Program-made: the position numbers and the translations under genes
Notes under the pieces: model-generated
The model's database searches: none
Seen by the model: only the letters and a program-made list of their open reading frames with translations
What the model was told of the DNA's origin: nothing
Shown: positions 1-11,270 of the stretch, in pieces
Layout: every line of letters begins with the position of its first letter
Numbering within the stretch: position 1 is the first letter of the stretch
Origin: Hydnum rufescens UP504
Taxonomy: Eukaryota; Basidiomycota; Agaricomycetes; Cantharellales; Hydnaceae
Assembly: GCA_014904985.1 (NCBI GenBank)
Contig: MU129282.1
Location: 4,836-37,472, forward strand
DNA length: 32,637 bases
Direction: 5' to 3'

Positions 1-561
1 TCTATGTGCATTAACAAGAGAATCTATATTACTGTACACAAAGTGGGCTTTGAAAACTTCTTAAGTACGTCGTCAGTTCACGTTTGCTTCGCGCACGGTA
101 GACCTGTATGTTGTTTCGGCCAGACATTCCCTCAGGAAGAGTCTTCTTCCATTCTGGTCTCATGTGTGTGTCTTACTCCTTCCGAATCAATTATATCCAT
201 ATTGCAACAGTTACTAGCTCCCACTGAATGTGAATTCGAGGGTACATCCAACGAGAAAACCAGAGGTCAACCGAAGCCAGTTCCAAGTTGGATCTGCCGA
301 CCGGCGAACGCGGAAGTCCAGGCCAAAGGAGAGTATCGAGCTGCAACACGCGCTTGGTGACGTTAGCAGCGCACTATTAGGAGTGCCTTTACTAGTGCGC
401 TTGTGGGACGTCTAAGAGTTTTGGAAATGCCATATTTTTAGTTTAAGTTTTACAACAGACCCATACGTCGTCTGGATTCATCCCTCACTCTTCAGCACTA
501 CATTCATTTCAAAGTTATCCAGAGTCATACAGTACATGATATACAAAGATCAAGGCTCAAA
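1..561. other. Stretch without a supported gene
   Basis: CpG content is normal. A plus-strand open frame covers 4-360 (118 codons), but its composition is not protein-like and I see no splice signals or family motif. This stretch lies downstream of the minus-strand GTPase stop codon and may hold its 3' untranslated region. Confidence 0.4.
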
Positions 562-2812
562 TCATATGGGGGTGATGCACTTTTCTTTATCGCCCAGAGT
601 CCTGGAGGCGAATAATATCACGGCCCTATGAAGGTTCTTGTACTGCTCACCGTTGACAAGCTCAGAGATCTGATTGATTGCGCGCTTCGGTCTCAACCCC
701 GGGAGCGTAGTGTCGTTGACATACGCCTTGACCTGCTCATGGATGCTGCCCTTATACTGTGAATACACTCTCAGCACGAGATTGACCATCGCAGGAGATA
801 TCTGATCCAATCCACGGGAATCTACCAAGGTAAAGAGACAGCTCATCACAATGATGAGGTCGATTACATATCCCATCAGGTATCGAAGGATTTCGGGACT
901 GTAGTATAGCATAATTTAACTAGAGCTTCACCCACGCATAATGGACACCACATTCTTTGGTAAATTCCATAGGCCCTTGAAGCCAGTGCCACAGCAATTG
1001 CAGCCGGAAGGACATACGGCGCACTCGTAGCCACACCAACCGCGGAGCCGACAATCTTTACGGTGTTATCGATGCTGGGTGAGTTCCGTCTCAGACTTTG
1101 TCATTTAGATCTAGAGGACGGGGTGACGCATACAGAGTCGGAGGATTGGGCCGGTTGTTCGCAAGATCTGTCACCAGATGCGTCATCAGGCCCGAAATTC
1201 TGGGGACTTCAGACACTACATACAAGAATTTGATTACTCTGCGGACAATCGCTGCGCAACGACCGATGCAAGACGTGCATGATGCTTTGGGTCATTAACA
1301 TTCCAGACGTTGACGATGTCATCATGGATGACCCCAATGCATTCATCAAGAGGTATGCCGGTAAACATTCCGGAGAACATATAGCCCCAATACTCTATGG
1401 AAACGAAACAGTGGACATGAGGTCGGAATCCCTCGCGTTTCCAAAATGGACGCACTGTGCCGCCCGACACTGGAAGATATCACATCAGAATGTGAACGTT
1501 AGACCAGGGATAGTGAATAGATTGGGCTGACGCAATCGATGTTGAGATATTTGTTCCGAGACTACCTCTTTGAGCAGCTGCGAAGAGCCAGCCTTCAAGA
1601 CTCGGTGGCTCTGAATCAGCAGTACCCTCGCCCGTCGGTGCCTGGGTTTTCGGATCAGTGGCCTTTGTAGGAACACCGAGGATAGAGTCCATTGTGAGGT
1701 TGATCAGTCTCTCTATAGTGTCTTTGTACTCTCCTTTGCTAGAAATCAGACTATCAGCGTGAGAATAAATGTCGTCCGACCAATAGTACACACTAGAAAC
1801 CTCGGTCCATGTATGTCTATTGCTTGCCACCGCGTTAAGGGGCTTTCTCACAGCTAACTTTGGCGGCCTCCGTAGCAGTTTCTTTGGCTCGATGCTCCCA
1901 TTCGACTCTGTTATCAGCAAGAGACTCTGCGATACTAAACTTCTTTTGGATCACAAGCTGGTCGTACTTGGTGAATACGACAATGATTGGGACTTGAGGG
2001 GATGCAGGATGATACGTTGCCAACGGTCAGCGTAGAAACACCAGTTTCGAGAGAACCGGTCAATATACCCTTGCTGGTATCGTCCTGGAGGAGTCTTTTA
2101 TCTCCTCGCTCGAAAACTCGACCTCCAGAAATGGGAATCTCGCAGCACAGCCTAGAGGGGTGAGAAATGAGGATCTCATGGGGCGCTCTGTAGAAAAGGC
2201 GAGATTATACGCACCAAATAGCATGTAGCCTGTCCTTAAGCTCCCTTTCCTCGCCCTTCCTCTTGATGAACTCTTGAACCGTTTTAAGATTCTTTATATC
2301 TCCACCAAAGAATCCTTGTGAATCGTGTAGAATGAGTCGATGGTAGTCATCAGAGGTGATCGATATCGTGTTGAGTGGAATGGTCATTGGAGGATCTCTA
2401 TAACATGCATCGGAATCAAGTAATGCAGGATTTGGGAAGGAGAGAGAACGCACAGTGAGGTTGTCGACACCGAATACTGCATTGATCACGAAAGATTTCC
2501 CCACCCCTGACTGCAAATGCTTTACAGTGAGTGAAATGGATCAGAAAGGATGCATGGCTTACTTTTCCCACAACGAGTACCCTGAACCTAGTGACGCTAC
2601 CTGAGCACTGACGGGGGTATAGATGAGGAACGTAACGTACCTAGAATCCTCTAGGAGAGTGTCGGTGGTGGGCCTCAGCGGGGAGGAGTCCTGCGGCACG
2701 TTGGTAGGATTGGTTGATGCTGGTGCTTGACGTACCGCAGTCTCGCGCGAAGTTTTAGAGTGCCTGGATAAGTGGAATCCTCAGTATCAGGGCTAGCTGC
2801 ACGATCCGGCAT
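562..2812 (-). CDS. P-loop G-domain GTPase (gene A), multi-exon, frameshifted
   Basis: This is a member of the basidiomycete family of G-domain proteins, probably a cytosolic GTP-binding ATPase/GTPase of unknown pathway. Reading on the minus strand, the start is probably the ATG at 2812. An exon ending DSR is followed by an intron at 2588-2640. A 25-nt exon (2563-2587) gives FRVLVVGK, then an intron at 2511-2562. The next exon (2215-2510) completes the P-loop GKSGVGKS and carries the G3-like HDSQGFFGG and the family motif LKDRLHAIW. G4 (FTKYDQL) lies near 1980-2000. The conserved C-terminal pieces follow: RHTWTEVS, YYWSDD, SLISSKGEYKDTIERLI (about 1700-1820), an HDDIVNVWNVNDP segment (about 1290-1345), a hydrophobic stretch (about 960-1060) and the LMGYVIDL region (about 860-880) up to TGA at 562. 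One extra base near 1835-1849 breaks the frame between SCEK and PLNA. The N-terminal frame is also uncertain. It could be a recent pseudogene or contain sequencing errors. Confidence 0.78.
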
Positions 2813-3544
2813 GGGAGAGCGGCGTCGCCAAGGGAGGAACTGGAGGAGTGGCATTATTGGCTAACAGATGGAGTACAGCGACAGTTTGATTGTTGGTGTA
2901 TCTTGAAGACACGCGGAGGCCTCGTGCACAGTCTATTCATCAGAATAGAAGCTAGAGAAAGCTACGGACTGCTCGAATGAGTCGTGAGATCCTACCTAGG
3001 TGAGGCCGAGTACGTCTCTCTCCATAGCCGTAGCTGTCTAGTATGGCGATTAGTACATTCTTTGGCCAGAGTCTGTCCTAGTCGTCAGGCAAAATCGGGC
3101 TGTTGTCCACTGTGATCAGGAATAATCTGGGCAGCTCTCCATATACAGCAATCAGTTAAACTTGCGATCAGATCTAGGGCCTTCAGGAGGAACTTTGACC
3201 CTAAAGGCAGCAAATTTTGTATGGGTTCTGACATGTACAGCCGCTTTCGGGGACGTCAAATCCATAATATTTCCCTCTCTGGGTTGGCACACGAGTCTCC
3301 ATGGTTCCTGGTTCGACGTTACCAGATCAAGATGTGGCACTCGGCCACACCTGTCCATAGAAGGTCCCTATCTTGAGGAAGCAACCATGGAGAAGTTTGT
3401 GCTTCTCGGAGAGAACTCAGAGAAGCTAGTCAAGTTGACATAACAGGAATGCTCCTGCCGCCTGGCTTTGACATTTTGTACAGATGTATTTGACATTTCA
3501 CATACGCAGACGCCCTCTCTCTCTCTTTCTCTAGTCCATCAACC
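2813..3544. promoter_or_regulatory. Divergent intergenic region between GTPase genes A and B
   Basis: This is the space between two head-to-head GTPase genes, so it should hold both promoters. A 93-codon plus-strand frame at 3162-3443 matches nothing I know. The clearest signal is a pyrimidine tract (CT repeats, 3513-3532) that ends 12 bases before the gene B ATG. CT-rich tracts of this kind are common near fungal transcription starts. No TATA box is obvious. Confidence 0.45.
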
Positions 3545-4860
3545 ATGTTGAAATCTATCCGCAAGCATTTGAAATTCCCCAAGAAATTCACCAAGAAAGA
3601 GGTCCCCGACGAAGAAGTCCCCGACGAAGAAGTCCCGATGAAGAGGTCCCCGATGAAGAACTCTCCAACAAAGACAGGGTCAGAAACAAACGCTTCAGGA
3701 TCCTCATACTTGGACCGGCGAACGCAGGAAAGACCACTCTACTCGAACGACTAACAGACAGCCCCGCCGGCGCGGCTATAGTGAAGCGGAACGGAAAACG
3801 TGTAATTACTACAGATGTTCAACTCAATAGAAGTGCTGGTCTAATGCATCCCTTTCTCTCTCAGATCAAGGAAGTCCCCAGGGGATACGATCAAGTAAGA
3901 GTCATCCGAGCAATCGTACACGCCGGTTACTCAATGTTTTCATACCATCTAGCGAGGGATCCACAATATCGACGACGAAATCACTTACGCATCAAACTCT
4001 GACTTCGTTTTCCACGACTCTGGTGGTTTCGAGGCGGGAGGGGTCGAGGAGCTCCAGGCCGTCTGGAAATTTATTCAAAAGCGCTCGTTAGCTTCGCCTT
4101 CACAGCAGTTGCATGCAATTTGGTGCGTTCCCCCATGACGTCCTCATACTTCGACTCATCGATTGCTACAGGCTCTGCATTCCAACAGATAATGACAGGC
4201 CCTTTGGATTCCTACAGTCAGGCTTTTTCTCCAAATCCACAGCATCAGGTATGTCCCTGAGCTGCACCATTCGACCCTATTTTACGCACTGGCCCATGTC
4301 TCCGTTTAGTGCCTGTTATTGGGATCTTCACAAAGTTGGATGGAAGAGAGACGAAAGTGAGGAGTGCGGTTCTCGACTCTACTGCCAGCCCATCCGATTT
4401 CCTTGCTCGTGCGCGGAAGTGAAGCAAAAAGTGGCTGAATTTGTTCACGGACTCGAGACAGATTTCAGAAGGAGCAGTACCCACCTGCTGGTTTCGCCAG
4501 GGTTGGAAGTATGTATACTCTATCCGAGTAGTGATTTTGGCAATTAAATCTATGGCTTGAAGACATGCATGAAGATACCAAGCAGAGTGTAGCATCGTGC
4601 GCCCAACTTCTTCAAACCACTATAGATGCACTTCCACCTGGTACCCAGAGATCATTGCTTGAGCTCACGGTTTGGAAAAGAAATCGCCGGGTTCATACCA
4701 TATATGTTTTAGAACGGTGAGTCTGGATGTTCAATGGATTGATAGTGATTAACAGCTGTGTTTATTTTGTAGTGTCCTTGACGGTGGAGCTGAAGGTCCT
4801 GTCTCAAGTTGTATCAATGAGATAATGGTACAATTTGACTATGTTCAGGGAACATCATGA
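3545..4860 (+). CDS. P-loop G-domain GTPase (gene B), seven or so exons, two frameshifts
   Basis: Same family as gene A, opposite strand. The N-terminus is basic (KHLKFPKKFTKK) and then acidic, with four repeats of EVPDE type. The P-loop GPANAGKT sits at about 3704-3735 after RFRILIL. Exons fit as 3545-3801, 3865-3894, 3953-4122 (G3 HDSGGFEAGG, then QQLHAIW), 4172-4248, 4310-4508 (G4 FTKLDG) and about 4563-4716, then 4773 to the TGA at 4858-4860; introns show GT and AG ends and are about 45-65 nt. The third repeat has CCC at 3634-3636 where the other three have CCCC, so one base is missing and the P-loop is thrown out of frame. A second shift is needed near 4406-4420 (LARA to EVKQKVAEF). Both could be homopolymer or assembly errors, because the rest is well preserved and CpG content is normal. 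Confidence 0.8.
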
Positions 4861-4931
4861 CCAGGACCCCAGGACCTGGGGAAGATGAAGAAACCCAGTT
4901 ACATGCAGATAGCAGGTTCAGGATTCTCATG
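4857..4931 (+). CDS. First exon of a third GTPase-like gene (gene C), opening into the 76-bp array
   Basis: The ATG at 4857 overlaps the gene B stop (ATGA). It opens 25 codons ending in DSRFRILM, which matches the segment just before the P-loop in genes A (DSRFRVLVVGK) and B (RFRILILG). A GTGAGT donor follows directly at 4932, in phase 0. The exon contains no CpG, unlike gene B next to it, so the composition break falls at this gene boundary. What follows is not a P-loop exon but the tandem array. A possible P-loop remnant appears only at 11235. Whether gene C is expressed cannot be told from sequence. Confidence 0.55.
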
Positions 4932-7645
4932 GTGAGTGACTCTGTCACTTGTGAGCAATGTACTGATTGTATCATATGCTGTAACTGTGGTAACTGGTTG
5001 TGACATATTGGTTCATTGGATGGCATTGACAACATAGGAGGTATGGCAGCAGGCACTAAAATTTGTTCCATGATCACTGGCTTACATCTCTCTTTGTGGG
5101 ATTGACAATGCAGTTGGTCAGTCCAGATCCCCAACAATGTGATACATGGTAGCTGGCTGATACATTTTTTGATGTCATTGGGAACAGTATGTGAGTCTGG
5201 AGCTCCCACCATTTCATGCATGGCTGTTCCCTGATACAACTTCTGGTGGAATCTGCAATCAGGGGGTGAGTTTTCATCTCTTAGAATTTGATGTGGGATT
5301 GCTGTGTTTACATCTTTGGGTGGCATGGAAACATAGCATGTGAGTATGCATTTCTCACCTTTGGATCTGCACCATTGCCAGCTGATATATCCCTTGGTCA
5401 TGTGAACAATGTAGGAGGTAAGACTGCACCTCACATCTTGATATGTGGTCATGAGTTTATAGAACTTTTGGTGGGATGAACACATAGAATGTGGGTTGGC
5501 TTCCCATGCTATTTGATGTATGATTAGTGACTGCCTATCTTTTGGTGGCATTAACACCATAGGATGTATGTCCAGATGTCTTGGAATTCAATGCATGGGT
5601 GCTAACTGACAAATATTTTGATGACATTCACAATATAGTATGTGAGTGTGGATTCAATATCAGGTCCTTGGCTGATACATCATTGGTGGGATCAATAAAA
5701 TAGGAAGTATGTTCATATTTCCAAGTATTCATGGGTGGTTACTGGCTGATACATCATTTGATGACATGGACAATATAGTATGTAAGTTGGGAATTCCTAT
5801 GAGTTGGCACATGGTTACTAGCTGATCTGTCATTGGATGATGATGATGGACACTGTAGAAAGTCAGTATATCTTGCAATTTGATGTGTGTATGGGCTGAT
5901 ATTTCTTCCTCTGTCATGGACAATGTAGGCAGTAAGTCCAGTTCTCTCACAATTTGATCTGTGGTCCTTTGTTGATAGCTCATGCATTGTTTGGTTCCAT
6001 TGACATTGCAGTCTGTATGTTTAGATATCTTCCAATTTGATGTGTGGTCACTGACAGGTAGTGGATGGTTTGGTGACATTGATAACATAGGATGTAAGTG
6101 TGGCTCTCCACCTTGATGCACCATCCCTGGCTGATGCATCACTGGATAACATTGGCAATCAAGAATGTGGGCTCCCTTTTGAGTTTGTCTGATTGCTTGT
6201 TGATCCATTTTTGGTGGCATTCACCATCACATAGCTGGTGGGCAGCTTCTCCTACAATTTCATGTAGGGTCACAGGTTGATACATCAATGGGTGGTATTC
6301 ACAATGTAGGATGTGAGTCTATCCCCACTGTGCTAGGTGATACATTGTTTTCAATATCATCAACAATGTAGCATGTAAGCCTGGGTACCTCCCAGTTTGA
6401 TGTGTGGGTGCTGTCTGATATATCATTGGGTGGGGTTGATGAAATAGGAAGTAAGTGGATGTCACCTACCTTCCATGGGTGGATGTAGGACTGATACATT
6501 CATTGGTGGGACTGACAACATAGAAAGTAAGTCTGGATTCCTTAGTAATGAATCAATGCTGGTTGGCTGAGATAGATTTGGTGGCATTGACAATGTAGGC
6601 TGTAAGTCTGGTTCTCTTCCAATGTAACACACAAGTGTGGAGTGATATTTCTTTGTCTCACATGGACAATGTAGGAAGTAAGCCTGAATCTCCTACAATT
6701 TAATGCATGGTCACTCTCTGATACATTGTTTGGTGCCATTGACAATGTAGCATGTAAGTTTGGATCTCCTTTAATTCAATGTGGGGTCACTGCCAATATA
6801 TTCTTTGGTGACATTAATAATGGAGGATGTAAGTTCTAATTGATACCTCCTTGATGCACAATCACTGGCTCATACATCTCTGGATGACTGTGACAACCTA
6901 GGCAGTAAGCCTGGCTCCCTTTGAATTTAGTGTGTGGTGCTGGCTGATCCCATCAATGGTATCAACATTGTAGCTGGTGGGCTCAGGACCTCTCACAATT
7001 TGATGCAGGATTGCAGGCTGATTCATCATTTGGTGGCATTGACAATTTAGGAAGTGAGTTGCATTGCCCACCATTTGATATATGGGTGTTGGCTAATACA
7101 TTCATTGCCTGGTATTGAAAATGTAGAATGTATGTTGAGGTCTCTGGCAATTGAATGCATACTCAGTGGCTGACACATTCTTGGTGGCATGGACAATGTA
7201 AGGTGGTGAGTTTGTGTCTCTGACCATTCATGGGGTGGTACTTAGTTGAGGTATCTTGGGTGACATTTTAGTATGTAAGTCCAGATATCATATTGATTGA
7301 GGCATGGTTTCTGCCTAATTCATCTTTTGCATTGGCAACAAGGGGGTAGGTCTGGAGGGTTCAATTCCATACTGCTGCTGGCTGATTTCTCTTGTGAATG
7401 GTATTGACAACATAGGGGGTAAGCTGGGATCTTTTAGAATTTGATGCAAGGGGCCTGGCTGATGGATTACTTGGTCACCTGAACACTGTAGGATGTAAGT
7501 CCATATCACATGCCTGCAGAAGAATGGTTAACAGTTGATACATCTTTTGGGTTGGCATTAACAATGTAGGAAGTAAGTGCAGATGTCTTAGAATTCAATG
7601 CATTGTGCCTTGCTAATTCATCTTTTGGTGGCATTCACAACATAG
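4932..7645 (+). repeat. Left, divergent part of the tandem intron-like array (36 units)
   Basis: There are 36 consecutive units, most often 76 bp, heavily diverged from each other. I walked every junction. Each ends in AG (28 TAG, 4 CAG, 3 AAG, 1 GAG), then exactly 3 bases, then GT. The donors are all plausible splice variants (GTAAGT, GTGAGT, GTATGT, GTAAGC, GTCAGT, GTGGGT or GTGGGC, GTAGGT and similar). Most units carry CTGAT, CTGAC, CTAAT or TTGAT about 28-38 bases before the AG, matching the fungal branch-site consensus CTRAY. GT-to-AG intervals run from 59 to 106 nt with a mode of 73. The 3-base spacer starts at 5038, 5114, 5188, 5263, 5337, 5415, 5488, 5563 and onward to 7646. Orientation matches genes B and C. 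Confidence 0.9.
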
Positions 7646-10617
7646 CTTGTAAGTCTGGATGTCTTAGAATTCAATGCATTGTGCCTTGCTGATTTATCTT
7701 TTGGTGGCATTCACAACATAGTTTGTAAGTCCAGATGTCTTAGAATTCAATGCATTGTGCCTTGCTGATTCATCTTTTGGTGGCATTCACAACATAGGGT
7801 GTAAGTCCAGATGTCTTAGAATTCAATGCATTTGGCCTTGCTGATTCATCTTTTGGTGGCATTCACAACATAGGGTGTAAGTCCAGATGTCTTAGAATTC
7901 AATGCATTGTGCCTTGCTGATTCATCTGTTGGTGGCATTCACAACATAGGATGTAAGTCTGGATGTCTTAGAAGTCAATGCATTGTGCCTTGCTGATTCA
8001 TCTTTTGGTGGCATTCACAACATAGGGTGTAAGTCCAGATGTCTTAGAATTCAATGCATTGTGCCTTGCTGATTCATCTGTTGGTGGCATTCACAACATA
8101 GGATGTAAGTCTGGATGTCTTAGAAGTCAATGCATTGTGCCTTGCTGATTCATCTTTTGGTGGCATTCACAACATAGCTTGTAAGTCCAGATGTCTTAGA
8201 ATTCAATGCATTGTGCCTTGCTGATTCATCTTTTGGTGGCATTCACAACATAGGTGTAAGTCAGATGTCTTAGAATTCAATGCATTGTGCCTTGCTGATT
8301 CATCTTTTGGTGGCATTCACAACATAGGGTGTAAGTCCAGATGTCTTAGAATTCAATGCATTGTGCCTTGCTGATTCATCTTTTTGTGGCATTCACAACA
8401 TAGGGTGTAAGTCCAGATGTCTTAGAATTCAATGCATTGTGCCTTGCTGATTCATCTTTTGGTGGCATTCACAACATAGGTGTAAGTCCAGATGTCTTAG
8501 AATTCAATGCATTGTGCCTTGCTGATTCATCTTTTGGTGGCATTCACAACATAGGTGTGTAAGTCTCAGATGTCTTAGAATTCAATGCATTGTGCCTTGC
8601 TGATTCATCTTTTGGTGGCATTCACAACATAGGGTGTAAGTCCAGATGTCTTAGAATTCAATGCATTGTGCCTTGCTGATTCATCTTTTGGTGGCATTCA
8701 CAACATAGCTTGTAAGTCCAGATGTCTTAGAATTCAATGCATTGTGCCTTGCTGATTCATCTTTTGGTGGCATTCACAACATAGCTTGTAAGTCGGATGT
8801 CTTAGAATTCAATGCATTGTGCCTTGCTGATTCATCTTTTGGTGGCATTCACAACATAGCTTGTAAGTCAGATGTCTTAGAATTCAATGCATTGTGCCTT
8901 GCTGATTCATCTTTTGGTGGCATTCACAACATAGGTGTAAGTCAGATGTCTTAGAATTCAATGCATTGTGCCTTGCTGATTCATCTTTTGGTGGCATTCA
9001 CAACATAGGTGTAAGTCCAGATGTCTTAGAATTCAATGCATTGTGCCTTGCTGATTCATCTTTTGGTGGCATTCACAACATAGCTTGTAAGTCAGATGTC
9101 TTAGAATTCAATGCATTGTGCCTTGCTGATTCATCTTTTGGTGGCATTCACAACATAGGTCGTAAGTCAGATGTCTTAGAATTCAATGCATTGTGCCTTG
9201 CTGATTCATCTTTTGGTGGCATTCAGCAACATAGGGTGTAAGTCAGATGTCTTAGAATTCAATGCATTGTGCCTTGCTGATTAATCTTTTGGCTGGCATT
9301 CACAACAATAGGATGTAAGTCGATGTCTTGAATTCAATGCATTGGTGCCTTGCTGATTCATCTTTTTGGTGGCATTCACAACATAGGTTGTAAGTCCAGA
9401 TGTCTTTAAGATTCAATGCATTGTGCCTTGCTGATTCATCTTTTGGTGGCTTCACAACATAGGTTGTTTGAAGTCAGATGTGCTTAGAATTCAATGCATT
9501 GTGCCTTGCTGATTCATCTTTTGGATGGCATTCACAACATACCGGCTGTAAGTCCAGATGTCTTAGAATTCAAATGCATTGTGCCTTGCTGATTCATCTT
9601 TTGGTGGCATTCACAACATAGGTGTAAGTCAAGATGTCTTAGAATTCAATGCATTGTGGCCTTGCTGATTCATCTTTTGGTGGCATTCACAACATAGCTG
9701 TAAGTCTGGATGTCTTAGAATTCAATGCATTGTGCCTTGCTGATTCATCTTTTGGTGGCATTCACAACATAGGGTGTAAGTCTAGATGTCCTTAGAATTC
9801 AATGCATTGTGCCTTGCTGATTCATCTTTTGGTGGCATTCACAACATAGGGTGTAAGTCTAGATGTCTTAGAATTCAATGCATTGTGCCTTGCTGATTCA
9901 TCTTTTGGTGGCATTCACAAAATAGGGTGTAAGTCCAGATGTCTTAGAATTCAATGCATTGTGCCTTGCTGATTCATCTTTTGGTGGCATTCACAACATA
10001 GTTTGTAAGTCCAGATGTCCTTAGAATTCAATGCATTGTGCCTTGCTGATTCATTCTTTGGTGGCATTCACAACATAGCTTGTAAGTCCAGATGTCTTAG
10101 ATTCAAATGCAATTGTGCCTTGCTGATTCATCTTTTTGGTGGCATTCAAACATAGGATGTAAGTCCAGATGTCTTAGAATTCAAATGCATTGTGCCTTGC
10201 TGATTCATCTTTTGGTGGCATTCACAAATAGGTGTAAGTCTGGGTGTCTTAGAATTCAATGCATTGTGCCTTGCTGATTCATCTTTTTGGTGGCATTCAC
10301 AACATAGTTGTAAGTCCAGATGTCTTAGAATTCAATGCATTGTGCCTTTGCTGATTCATTTTTGGTGGCATTCACAACATAAGGGTTGAAGTCTGGATGT
10401 CTTAGAATTCAATGCATTGTGCCTTGCTGATTCATCTTTTGGTGGCATTCACAACATAGTTTTGTAAGTCCAGATGTCTTAGAATTCAATGCATTGGTGC
10501 CTTGCTGATTCATCTTTTGGTGGCATTCACAACATAGGGTGTAAGTCCAGATGTCTTAGAATTCAATGCATTGTGCCTTGCTGATTCATTTTTTTGGTGG
10601 CATTCACAATATAGGTT
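7646..10617 (+). repeat. Homogenised core of the 76-bp array (about 40 near-identical units)
   Basis: These are near-identical 76-bp units containing TTCATCTTTTGGTGGCATTC, ACATAG, a short variable spacer, GTAAGT, and GAATTCAATGCATTGTGCC. The branch-like CTGAT sits 29 bases before the acceptor G. Spacers seen include GGT, CTT, TTT, GAT, GTT and GTC, but about a quarter of the junctions have 2 or 4 bases, and two (near 9470 and 10385) have lost the GTAAGT while one near 9540 has lost the AG. Single-base indels are scattered through all parts of the unit from about 8250 to 10500, mostly in short homopolymers. This suggests consensus errors in a region hard to assemble, so the true copy number is also uncertain. 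Long plus-strand open frames at 8742-9241 are read-through of the repeat, not genes. Confidence 0.92.
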
Positions 10618-11087
10618 GTAAGTTGAAATCTCATAGAGTTTTGATCCACCATCCTCACTGATCCATCTTTTGATGGCATTGACAATTTAGGAAGTAAGTC
10701 CAGATGTCTTGAAATTTAATGCATCATGCCTTGCTCATTCCTCTTGTGGTGGCATTGACAATCCAGTCTGTGAGTCCAGATGTCTTAGACTTCAATACAT
10801 CATTGCTTGCTGATGTCCCTCTTGGTGGTTTTGTCCCCATAGATGGTTAGTGCACACCTCCCACCCTTTTATTATTTCTCTCTCCCTGATCTCTTCCTTG
10901 GTGGCATCTACTACCCCATAGGATGTAAGTCCACACCTCTTACTCCTCATTGTATGGTCTCTGGCTCATACACATTTTGCTGCCATTTGGAATATAGCTT
11001 GTGAGTTCCTAGATCTATACAATGGAATCATATTCTATTTCCAGACTGCCCTCTTGACAATTGTATTTTCCACAGGATGATGTAAGT
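10618..11087 (+). repeat. Right, divergent edge of the 76-bp array
   Basis: Diverged units resume. Spacers are GTT (10615), GAA (10691), TCT (10767), ATG (10843), GAT (10922), CTT (10998) and a 6-base GATGAT (11076), each between AG and a GT donor. GT-to-AG intervals are 73, 73, 73, 76, 73 and 75 nt. A young core between two old edges is the usual age profile of a tandem array that homogenises from the middle. The last donor is GTAAGT at 11082-11087. Confidence 0.85.
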
Positions 11088-11234
11088 ACATCTACTGTGC
11101 CAAAGCTACATGATTCTGTACAATTGCAATCTCATTCATTGCTTGCCTTAATTCTGTCTGGTAAATATTGTCATTTTACAGTTCAAACCTTACCCCTATC
11201 TCACCTAGGTTTCATTAGGTGCTCAAACCTGCAG

Positions 11235-11270
11235 GGGATCAAGGCCAGTGTGACCCTCCTCAAAGTGTTG
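11235..11270 (+). pseudogene. Possible P-loop exon remnant of gene C
   Basis: A 36-base phase-0 interval lies between an acceptor-like CTGCAG and a donor-like GTCAGT. It reads GIKASVTLLKVL. Set against the family P-loop region (G-x-A-N-A-G-K-T-T-L-L in gene B), it could be a version that has lost two codons, including the GK pair, so it could not bind nucleotide normally. It would follow DSRFRILM of gene C in the same phase with the array between. Twelve residues are too few for a firm call. Confidence 0.3.

Noticed and set aside
4..360. 118-codon plus-strand frame at the window start
   Set aside because: Composition is not protein-like and no motif, splice context or promoter supports it.
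8742..9241. Plus-strand open frames of 70 and 91 codons with a repeated peptide (CLADSSFGGIHNI)
   Set aside because: They are translations of the homogenised 76-bp repeat where indels happen to make the period a multiple of three. They do not extend through units of the normal 76-bp period.
4932..11087. CRISPR array, or centromeric satellite with no further meaning
   Set aside because: There are no short constant repeats with unique spacers of similar size and the genome is eukaryotic. A plain satellite does not explain why AG, 3 bases and GT stay fixed in all diverged left-arm units.
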